NCBI GenBank assembly: GCA_017408625.1
Contig: JAFQUG010000053.1
Coordinates: 1 to 8,265, forward strand
Direction of reading: 5' to 3'
From: Clostridia bacterium
Lineage (GTDB): Bacteria > Bacillota_A > Clostridia > Oscillospirales > CAG-272
Length of the DNA: 8,265 nt
A model generated the notes under the pieces. The model was given only the letters and a program-made list of their open reading frames with translations. It searched no databases and was not told the origin of the DNA. How positions within the stretch are numbered: position 1 is the first letter of the stretch; each line of letters opens with the position of its first letter. The position numbers and the translations under genes are program-made. Positions 1 through 5,544 of the stretch are shown here, in pieces.

Positions 1-245
1 GCTGTCATTCATTCCGCTCGTGCCGCTCCGCTACCTCCCGCAGCGGGGAGGCTTTGTTTCGGGTAACCGTAACGAGAAATATTCGAATAACGAATGAAAA
101 AGCCTCCCGAAAGCGGATAAACAGGAAAAATCGGATGCCTAAATGAGCCTCCCCGCTGCGGGAGGGGGACCGCAGCGGAGCGAAGTTGACCGAGGTACGA
201 GGAAAACAAGCGACGCGGTTGCGGTGGTAGGGGTTTCCATCTCAC
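1..245. repeat. MITE-like dispersed inverted-repeat element (non-coding, left end may be cut by the window)
   Basis: A 19-base arm at 34-52 (CCTCCCGCAGCGGGGAGGC) is matched exactly by its reverse complement at 147-165. A second, outer pair, 24-32 with 174-182 (CGCTCCGCT / AGCGGAGCG), lies just outside with a one-base versus eight-base bulge. A degenerate third copy of the arm (GCCTCCCGAAAGCGG) sits at 102-115, and the middle contains a 10-base palindrome, TATTCGAATA, at 80-89. Each 19-base arm is itself nearly palindromic. The nested arms, small size and absence of a credible gene fit a miniature transposable or other dispersed repeat element; GC-rich palindromes of this style are frequent in gut Clostridia. 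The exact borders are not visible: I saw no target-site duplication, and the left end may lie outside the window. The right end is placed near 245, where sequence character changes, and is approximate. Confidence 0.6.
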
Positions 246-270
246 CGCTCTTTCACGTCTTATAATAGCG

Positions 271-299
271 AAAAGCAGAAGCCTTATGACTTCTGCTTT
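271..299 (-). terminator. Probable intrinsic terminator of the amidohydrolase gene
   Basis: A perfect 10-bp stem (AAAGCAGAAG at 272-281 with CTTCTGCTTT at 290-299) encloses an 8-base loop. Read on the minus strand, the stem ends in a run of four T (274-271) and lies about 50 bases past the amidohydrolase stop codon at 348-350. The T-tract is short and the stem is only moderately GC-rich, so termination may be incomplete. The same hairpin separates the gene from the repeat element at 1-245. Confidence 0.6.
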
Positions 300-347
300 C
301 TAAATTTTCCGCTAATTTTGCACGCAGATGGTGCTCAACCTTTTTAT

Positions 348-1154
348 TTACGAATTTATCAATCGCATGGCGTTATTCCAGAAGATATCCTCCTTGACCT
401 GCTCCGAAACGGGAGCCTCAAGCACGAAATTTTGCTCTCTCTCCTGGCCTGACCAGGGGCAATCACTGCCGTAAAGCAGCAGCGCGGGGTCGTGCTTTTG
501 CATGATCTTATGGAGCAGTGGATGACGGTGCGGATAGGAGCCCGAGTGTGAGGTGTCCATATAAAGCTGCTTGCCGCACAGCTTGTCCAGAAAGTCCTGC
601 TCGCAGACAATGCCGCCCATATGCGCCGCGATCAGTGTCAGTCTCGGAAAATTCTGCATCACGGAAAGCACCTGCGCGGGTCTGCAATGCATGTGATCGG
701 GGGAATTGGGGTCGTAACCTGTGTGGGTGATCAAAAACATATCGTAGGCGATGCAAAGCTCAAAGATCGGGTGCAGCACAGGATCGTCAAATTCGATGCG
801 GATATAGTCGGGATGCAGCTTGAGCCCCTTGATGCCCGCATCCTTGAGCATGCGGATCTGTCCTTCAAGATCCTCGCCGTGGGGGTGCAGAGAGCCCAGT
901 GCGTAAAGCTCTGTCTGTGTTCTTGCCAGCTCGCAGGCAAAGGCGTTGACCTTTGGCATCTGGTGCGCGTTGGTGGAAACGTTGCAGACAAGACTCTTGT
1001 CGACTCCGTGAGCGTGCATCTGCTCAAGTACCCCTTGGGCAGTGCCGTCTGTGGTGGGGGTCAGGCCGCATTTGCGCGATATCTCTGCCAGGTGTGCAAT
1101 GGCGCGGGGAGCAAGTGCGTCGGGAAAGCAGTGAGTGTGAAAATCGAAAATCAT
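348..1154 (-). CDS. Metal-dependent amidohydrolase, amidohydrolase-2 (PF04909/COG2159-like) family
   Basis: This 268-residue protein is a probable cytoplasmic TIM-barrel hydrolase or decarboxylase of the amidohydrolase-2 group. In order, the metal-site motifs are an N-terminal HxH (DFHTH, His6 and His8), KLHP (His114), THTG (His144), AAHMGG (His178) and YGSDCPW (Asp231). Together they provide the His and Asp ligands expected for a mononuclear or binuclear metal centre. No signal peptide or membrane segment is visible. The frame is open upstream to 1451, but the start at 1154 is preferred: the family HxH motif begins at residue 6 from there, a strong AAGGAGG site lies 6 bases upstream, and the sequence further upstream reads as low-quality, AT-rich intergenic DNA. 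It is monocistronic, transcribed away from rlmB from its own promoter (1216-1244), and followed by a hairpin at 271-299. The substrate cannot be told from sequence; the superfamily includes decarboxylases and C-C hydrolases as well as true amidohydrolases. Confidence 0.9.
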   Translation of the reverse strand: MIFDFHTHCFPDALAPRAIAHLAEISRKCGLTPTTDGTAQGVLEQMHAHGVDKSLVCNVSTNAHQMPKVNAFACELARTQTELYALGSLHPHGEDLEGQIRMLKDAGIKGLKLHPDYIRIEFDDPVLHPIFELCIAYDMFLITHTGYDPNSPDHMHCRPAQVLSVMQNFPRLTLIAAHMGGIVCEQDFLDKLCGKQLYMDTSHSGSYPHRHPLLHKIMQKHDPALLLYGSDCPWSGQEREQNFVLEAPVSEQVKEDIFWNNAMRLINS

Positions 1155-1160
1155 GGAAAG

Positions 1161-1167
1161 CCTCCTT
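1161..1167 (-). promoter_or_regulatory. Ribosome binding site fixing the amidohydrolase start
   Basis: AAGGAGG on the minus strand lies 6 bases before the ATG at 1154 and decides against the longer open frame that runs to 1451. The site is embedded in a small perfect hairpin, GCCTC-AAG-GAGGC (1160-1172), whose 3' arm overlaps the GAGG core. A five-base stem with a three-base loop is weak, so any effect on translation is speculative. Confidence 0.7.
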
Positions 1168-1215
1168 GAGGCGGTGTCGTGATGGCATCGCGGGTAAATA
1201 AAAAATGATGGGATT

Positions 1216-1244
1216 ATTATAGCACAATAAAGAGTGCTGTGCAA
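1216..1244 (-). promoter_or_regulatory. Sigma-A-type promoter of the amidohydrolase gene
   Basis: On the minus strand, TTGCAC (1244-1239) is followed, after exactly 17 bases, by a perfect TATAAT (1221-1216). This predicts a start near 1209 and a leader of roughly 55 bases. The spacer contains an inverted repeat, AGCAC-N8-GTGCT (1221-1238 on the plus strand), that abuts the -10 box and could be an operator. No regulator gene is in the window to support that. Confidence 0.75.
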
Positions 1245-1297
1245 GAATATCTGCAAAGTAAAATCGGAAAATTTGGGAAAATGGGAATTCGTGTCTG

Positions 1298-1326
1298 CGT
1301 TTGTCGCAAGCAGGCGAACGATTTTT
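1298..1326 (+). terminator. Terminator-like hairpin in the divergent intergenic region
   Basis: CGTTTGTC (1298-1305) pairs with GGCGAACG (1313-1320), including two G-T pairs, around a 7-base loop. It is followed by A and five T (1321-1326). It faces right but has no plus-strand gene upstream. It would stop antisense transcripts coming out of the amidohydrolase region before the rlmB promoter, or it could be chance. Confidence 0.3.
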
Positions 1327-1369
1327 GACGTAAAATCCCTTGCAGTATGAGAAATTTCCAAAATAAGTC

Positions 1370-1398
1370 TGTACAAAACGGACAAGGTATGATATAAT
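1370..1398 (+). promoter_or_regulatory. Sigma-A-type promoter of the rlmB operon
   Basis: TGTACA (1370-1375; four of six matches to TTGACA) and a perfect TATAAT (1393-1398) are separated by 17 bases. TGA just before the -10 box supplies the extended -10 element. Transcription should begin near 1405, about 80 bases before rlmB. No other strong promoter is apparent further along the four-gene cluster. Confidence 0.75.
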
Positions 1399-1486
1399 GA
1401 ATAGTGTATGTAATTTATTCGAAAGTAATCATCATTCTGTCGGGAAATCACTAAAAAAAGCCCACATGTAAGAGAAAGGAATCGCT

Positions 1487-2362
1487 ATGGAATACAACAA
1501 GAAGAATAAATCGACCCGGGACGGAAAGGGAGCAAAGCAGCATCCCGCCAAGAATTCACGTCACGATAAGTATAACGCTCCTAAGCCTTTTGCGCAGATC
1601 AGCGATCGCGAGCTTGAGGAAATGGAGGATTCGGGACTTGTCATTGGCAGAAACGCTGTACGTGAGCTGCTCAAATCCGACCGTGAGATCGATAAGATCC
1701 TGGTCAGACGCGGAGACCGCGAGGGCTCGATCGTGGTGCTGGTTGCCATGGCGGTGGAGCGTGGTATTCCCGTTGTGGAAACGGATAAGGAAAAAATGGA
1801 TCGCATGGCGGGCTTTGCGCCTCATCAGGGGATTATCGCGATGGCGGCACAAAAGGAATATTGTACGCCCGAGGAGATTCTGGAGATCGCCAAGGAGCGC
1901 GGTGAAGCACCTCTGATCGTCATTGCAGACGGCATTACCGATCCCTATAACCTGGGCGCCCTGATCCGTTGTGCAGAGGGCTGCGGTGCGCACGGTCTGA
2001 TCATCCCCAAGCGTCGTGCCGTAGGACTGACGCCGCTGGTATCCAAGGCGTCCGCAGGTGCCGTGGAGCATCTTGCCATTGCCAAGGTGTCCAATATTGG
2101 CGCAACCGTACGTATGCTTAAGAAGGAAGGTGTATGGGTGTTTGCAGCCGAGGCAGGCGGCAAGCCCTTTTATGAGACCGATTTCCGAGGCCCCTGCGCA
2201 TTGGTATTCGGCAGCGAGGGCAACGGTGTTTCCGATCTGGTGACCAAGGAGGCTGACGTCATTACCTCCATTCCCATGTACGGAAAGGTCAATTCCTTCA
2301 ACGTATCTACTGCTGCATCTGTCATTTTGGCTGAGGCGGCAAAGCAGCACAGACAGGGCTGA
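1487..2362 (+). CDS. rlmB: 23S rRNA (guanosine-2'-O-)-methyltransferase RlmB-like, TrmH/SpoU family
   Basis: This 291-residue protein transfers a methyl group from S-adenosylmethionine to a ribose 2'-OH of RNA; the E. coli relative modifies G2251 of 23S rRNA in the peptidyl-transferase centre. An N-terminal RNA-binding domain starts at IGRNAV (53-58). The SPOUT knot domain carries the three family motifs: DPYNLGALIR (152-161, with the catalytic-type Arg161), LVFGSEGNGV (239-248) and IPMYGKVNSFNVSTAA (262-277). The first ~45 residues are a Lys/Arg-rich extension absent from the 243-residue E. coli enzyme but common in Bacillota; it probably contacts RNA. The ATG at 1487 has an AGAAAGGA site six bases upstream. 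It is the first gene of the proposed operon, with 36 bases to the next gene and no terminator between. A paralogous TrmH-family member with another target site cannot be ruled out, but the TIGR00186-like layout favours RlmB. Confidence 0.92.
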   Translation: MEYNKKNKSTRDGKGAKQHPAKNSRHDKYNAPKPFAQISDRELEEMEDSGLVIGRNAVRELLKSDREIDKILVRRGDREGSIVVLVAMAVERGIPVVETDKEKMDRMAGFAPHQGIIAMAAQKEYCTPEEILEIAKERGEAPLIVIADGITDPYNLGALIRCAEGCGAHGLIIPKRRAVGLTPLVSKASAGAVEHLAIAKVSNIGATVRMLKKEGVWVFAAEAGGKPFYETDFRGPCALVFGSEGNGVSDLVTKEADVITSIPMYGKVNSFNVSTAASVILAEAAKQHRQG

Positions 2363-2383
2363 CATGTGCGATGAATTGATGTG

Positions 2384-2391
2384 AAAGGGGG
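2384..2391 (+). promoter_or_regulatory. Ribosome binding site favouring a TTG start at 2399
   Basis: AAAGGGGG lies seven bases upstream of TTG 2399 (reading Leu/Met-Ala-Lys-Lys-Lys). The in-frame GTG at 2381 would give six more residues, but the purine-rich tract would then lie inside the coding region and nothing convincing precedes it. Confidence 0.55.
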
Positions 2392-2398
2392 CGGTGGC

Positions 2399-5300
2399 TT
2401 GGCAAAGAAAAAGCAGAGCTATTCCACGGAAAACGTGGATGAAATGGTAGAGAAACTCAGAGAGTCTTATGAGAATGCAGATCGTGCCGAGGGGGAGAAT
2501 ATCGATTCCAACGCAGATGATGAAGCATTTGCAAAGATGCTGGTAGAAATGTTCGGCAAGCAGAGCAAGGATCAGCCTTCTTCTGCAAAAAAGAGCAATG
2601 AGCTTTACAGTGCCGAGGATTTCATGCCCGATGAGGAGGACGAGCCCGAAGAGGATCTCGAAGAGTCCTTTGAGGATGAAACCGAAGAAGAGTTTATCGA
2701 AGAGATCGAAGAAGAGATCGAAGAAGAGGTCGAAGAAGAGGTCGAAGAAGACATAGACGAAGAGTTCGACGAAGAAATCGACGAGGACATAGACGAACAG
2801 ATTGACGAGGACGTAGACGAGGAGTATGCCCAAGAGGATCCCGAAGAGATCGCAGCTCAGATCCGCAAGCAGGCGGAAACCAAGATCACAGAGCAATTCC
2901 GGCAGGAAAACCACGTCTCTGAGTCCGAGCAGATTCCCCCGGAAGAGCTTCCTTGGTTTGACGAGGATGAAATGGATGAGGAGGACGCGCGAGAGATTGC
3001 CGAATACGAGGCATTGGTTGCGCAGGATGAGCTGGAGCAGATGCTTGATGAGGATGAGGACGACGAGCTGATCGAAGAGGAAGAACTCATCGAAGAGGAC
3101 GAGCTGGTCGAAGAGGACGAGCTGATCGAAGAGGACGAGCTGATCGAAGAGGAAGAACTCATCGAAGAGGACGAGCTGGTCGAAGAGGACGAGCTGATCG
3201 AAGAGGAAGAACTCATCGAAGAAGACGAGCTGATCGAAGAGGAAGAACTCATCGAAGAGGACGAGCTGATCGAAGAGGAATCTCCCGAGCTCACCGAGGA
3301 GCAGGAGCTCCCCATGAGCGACGAATATATCGCAGAAGATCCGTTCGAAGAGCAGCCCGAGCCGGAGCCCGAGGAAGACTACGTGGATATGCTGCTGGGC
3401 TCTTTGGAGGAATGGAAAAGATCGGTGGAGGCTGTCAAGGCACAAATGCGCGCAGAGCATTCGGCAGATATCCCCACCACCCGCGTATCCGCTGAAGTGG
3501 TGGTGCAGCAGGAATCCGATCTGTCGGAAGAGCTTGAGATGCGAGAGGCCGATCCGTTGACCGAAGAGGCTTGCGAGTATCCTGCCGATGACCCAATGCA
3601 GGGGCGCGTCGTTGAGGAGACGGTTTTGCCGGGCGAAACGGATCAGCAGGGCTTGGAATTCGACGAAAAGGATATCCATATGATGGCCGCGCTCGGATAT
3701 GAGCGCGAGGTCAAGGGCAAGGTGGGCAGTGAGCGCGTACGCAGTGCAAAAGTAAGGCACAAGGAGCGCGGACAAGACCTTGGCAGTGACGATCCGCTTT
3801 GCTTTGCATGGCAGGGCAAGGAATATATGGATGCGACGGATGAATCTGAGATCAAACAGGCATACCGTCGGGAAAAGCCTTGGGTGATCGTTCGCTTGGC
3901 TGTATGCATTACCTTCCTGTTTACCTTGATCGCGTTGGATAACGCATACTTGATCGGTTATTTGCAGGGCAGTGTGCCGCGGATCATTACCACTCCCGTA
4001 TATCCGTTGCTTGCTTCTCTGGCAGTGTTTGCGGTAGCCGCTGTGTCGTGGCGCAGACTCTGGGAGGGCCTTCGCAGTATTTTTACGCTCCGACATAACC
4101 TGTATTCCGTGCCGGCTTTACTGCTGCTGGCATCCTTCCTGTACGATATCGTGCTGATCTTCTTGTCGGGCAAGCAATACATGATGTTCAACTCTCTTGC
4201 CGTGCTTGCGCTGACGTTATGTGCAATAGCGGACGTGTTGAATCTGTACAATCAGGAGCGCAGCTTCCGCGTCGTTCGCTCGGGCAAGCCGAGATACGGT
4301 CTTGAAAAGGTGGCTGATGCGGTATCCGGCTCGCGCCTTCCCGTTTACGAACAACAGCAGGCTTCAAGACCGCAGGCCGGTGCGTATCGCGTTCGTAAGC
4401 TCAGCCTGATGGGCGGATACTTCCGTCGCACGGGAGCTGCTGCCGAAAAGGGAATTGCGCTGAGTGTGGTATACGGTGCGCTGTTCGTTTGCGCGCTTGC
4501 TGCCGCTGTAGCAACGTATATTGCCACGGGACAGGGCATGGGGGCTTTGACCGCGTTTATGGTCTGTATCAACGGTGCAATGCCGCTTTCCATGCTGCTC
4601 TTTGCGGCCATTCCCGCATTTGTGGCGGGAAAAACGCTGATGAAAAGCGGTTGTGCTGTCATCGGCTCGGGCGCGATCGATGAATACCGTGACGTCAAGG
4701 CTATGATGTTTGATGCGGGACAGATGTTCTGTGCGTACGGATCCTCGCAGATCACGGTACGCGGTGACAGCGATATCGGCACTTATATGGACAAGACCCG
4801 CGTGCTGCTGCACGCACTGGGCGGAACGCTTGCCAATATCGCAGGAGAAGAGAAGCCCGAGACCGACGCTCCCGTCAAGATCGAGATCATGAGTGTGGGT
4901 GAGAACGGCATGACGCTCTATATGGACGGCATTACCTGTGTGATGATGGGTGACTACGATTATCTTGCGGCCAGAGGCGTGCGCCTGCCCCGCAGAGATA
5001 TGGAAAAGAACTATAAAAAGCACAAGAACAGTACCGTGATCTATCTTGCATTTGACGGTGTGTTCCGCGTAGGATATTCGGTGGATTATGAGCTGCGTCG
5101 CGAATTTTTGTCGCGTGCCCGTCAGCTGCGTACCGAGGGCATTGACCCCGTGATTGTTTCCTATGATCCTTGTATCAATCAGGAGACCGTCAACACCCGC
5201 GCCAAGGACTCGGGGATCGTGGTCGAGCGTCAAAGAGAATACGAGGGCAGCGCAGAGATCACATTGGACTGTGGCGTGATCGCAACGCGTGCCCCTGAGG

Positions 5301-5533
5301 ATTTGCTGTTGCCGTTGCTGGCTTGCCGTAAGATGCGCCGCGTGCGCATGATCGGCATGATCTGGCGGTTTGCATATCTTGTGCTGACCACAGCCTTGAT
5401 CGTGCTGCTCTCCGTGCTTGGTTGCATCTGGTACGTCTGGCCTTTGCTACTGCTGCTTTATCAGGCTCTTTGGCTGCTGGTTATCCCGATCGCTTGTACA
5501 AGCCTTTTGGGCGATTTACGTAAGACAAAATAA
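2399..5533 (+). CDS. Large acidic-repeat membrane protein with a degenerate P1B-type ATPase core (pseudo-P-type ATPase)
   Basis: Length is 1044 residues from TTG 2399 (1050 from GTG 2381). Residues ~1-60 are charged and probably helical. About 75-310 are extremely Glu/Asp-rich, with a 4-residue repeat (103-142) and a 6-residue repeat (222-293). From ~495 the protein is membrane-bound, with hydrophobic segments near 496-514, 529-550, 570-590, 597-616, 686-708, 717-743, 988-1008 and 1012-1033. The 4+2+2 arrangement is that of P1B metal pumps. P-type-like stretches include WEGLRSIF after helix 2, GDYDYLAARGV (851-861; N-domain-like), LAFDGVFRVGYSV leading to RQLRTEGIDPVIVSYDP, and RFAYL (990-994) in helix 7. 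Key residues are lost: FDAGQM (Asp772) for DKTGT, GAMP (Pro729) for CPx, SYD (Asp923) for TGD, SGSR (643-646) perhaps for TGES, and no GDGxND. Active transport is therefore unlikely. The frame is intact, so the protein is probably functional, as a sensor, scaffold or structural factor (inference). It sits 11 bases before a radical SAM gene. The family assignment is from pattern only. Confidence 0.7.
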   Translation: MAKKKQSYSTENVDEMVEKLRESYENADRAEGENIDSNADDEAFAKMLVEMFGKQSKDQPSSAKKSNELYSAEDFMPDEEDEPEEDLEESFEDETEEEFIEEIEEEIEEEVEEEVEEDIDEEFDEEIDEDIDEQIDEDVDEEYAQEDPEEIAAQIRKQAETKITEQFRQENHVSESEQIPPEELPWFDEDEMDEEDAREIAEYEALVAQDELEQMLDEDEDDELIEEEELIEEDELVEEDELIEEDELIEEEELIEEDELVEEDELIEEEELIEEDELIEEEELIEEDELIEEESPELTEEQELPMSDEYIAEDPFEEQPEPEPEEDYVDMLLGSLEEWKRSVEAVKAQMRAEHSADIPTTRVSAEVVVQQESDLSEELEMREADPLTEEACEYPADDPMQGRVVEETVLPGETDQQGLEFDEKDIHMMAALGYEREVKGKVGSERVRSAKVRHKERGQDLGSDDPLCFAWQGKEYMDATDESEIKQAYRREKPWVIVRLAVCITFLFTLIALDNAYLIGYLQGSVPRIITTPVYPLLASLAVFAVAAVSWRRLWEGLRSIFTLRHNLYSVPALLLLASFLYDIVLIFLSGKQYMMFNSLAVLALTLCAIADVLNLYNQERSFRVVRSGKPRYGLEKVADAVSGSRLPVYEQQQASRPQAGAYRVRKLSLMGGYFRRTGAAAEKGIALSVVYGALFVCALAAAVATYIATGQGMGALTAFMVCINGAMPLSMLLFAAIPAFVAGKTLMKSGCAVIGSGAIDEYRDVKAMMFDAGQMFCAYGSSQITVRGDSDIGTYMDKTRVLLHALGGTLANIAGEEKPETDAPVKIEIMSVGENGMTLYMDGITCVMMGDYDYLAARGVRLPRRDMEKNYKKHKNSTVIYLAFDGVFRVGYSVDYELRREFLSRARQLRTEGIDPVIVSYDPCINQETVNTRAKDSGIVVERQREYEGSAEITLDCGVIATRAPEDLLLPLLACRKMRRVRMIGMIWRFAYLVLTTALIVLLSVLGCIWYVWPLLLLLYQALWLLVIPIACTSLLGDLRKTK
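2705..2824 (+). repeat. 12-bp (4-codon) tandem repeat tract in the acidic protein
   Basis: Ten consecutive units encode a hydrophobic residue followed by three acidic residues (IEEE, VEEE, VEED, IDEE, FDEE, IDED and so on, with one Gln). The early units are nearly identical at DNA level (ATC or GTC GAA GAA GAG), while later units have diverged to GAC-rich forms. This suggests an older expansion than the 18-bp tract downstream. Confidence 0.85.
3062..3277 (+). repeat. 18-bp (6-codon) tandem repeat tract, 12 units
   Basis: Twelve units encode DELIEE (A), EELIEE (B) or DELVEE (C) in the order ABCA ABCA BABA. Units of one type are identical at the nucleotide level except for one GAG-to-GAA change at 3223. 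Positions 3062-3133 and 3134-3205 are identical 72-base tandem copies. Preservation of synonymous positions points to recent slippage or unequal recombination. Unit gain or loss keeps the reading frame. Confidence 0.93.
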
Positions 5534-5544
5534 AAGGTGACAAT

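Larger units (their letters stand above)
1155..1486. other. Divergent intergenic region between the amidohydrolase gene and rlmB
   Basis: This 332-base AT-rich stretch holds no credible gene. It contains the leftward promoter and leader of the amidohydrolase (about 1209-1244), a terminator-like hairpin facing right (1298-1326), and the rightward promoter of the rlmB operon (1370-1398) with an approximately 80-base untranslated leader. I found no recognisable riboswitch or tRNA fold in the leader. Confidence 0.7.

Noticed and set aside
9..245. 78-codon minus-strand open frame at the left edge
   Set aside because: It coincides with the inverted-repeat element, is Pro/Arg/Ser-rich low-complexity sequence and has no start signal. 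Such frames inside GC-rich repeats are usually spurious.
621..1169. 182-codon plus-strand open frame opposite the amidohydrolase
   Set aside because: Antisense shadow of a gene with all its metal-ligand motifs; no ribosome binding site or recognisable domain.
1325..1351. TTGACG followed by TATGAG as an alternative rightward promoter
   Set aside because: The spacing is 15 bases and the -10 box is poor, while the 1370-1398 promoter has a perfect, extended -10 at 17 bases.
1155..1451. N-terminal extension of the amidohydrolase to 1451
   Set aside because: The extension covers the promoter and AT-rich intergenic DNA, while the start at 1154 has an AAGGAGG site and places the HxH motif at the normal N-terminal position.
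3062..3277. CRISPR array as the explanation of the regular repeats
   Set aside because: The 18-base units are directly adjacent with no spacers and are translated in frame.
1556..4096. 846-codon open frame on the minus strand opposite rlmB and the acidic protein
   Set aside because: It is a shadow: Glu/Asp-rich codons (GAA, GAG, GAC) on the plus strand read as Phe, Leu and Val on the minus strand without stops. It spans two unrelated genes, has no Shine-Dalgarno site or family motif, and its repeats (FDQLVLFDE-like) merely mirror the plus-strand repeat.
4364..5233. 289-codon minus-strand open frame opposite the pseudo-ATPase core
   Set aside because: His/Arg-rich composition without motifs, no ribosome binding site, and the plus-strand reading shows convincing membrane helices and P-type-like blocks.
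2399..5533. Reading the gene as a pseudogene
   Set aside because: No internal stop or frameshift, codon usage like its neighbours, a ribosome binding site and close operon spacing. Motif loss is better explained as a change of function.
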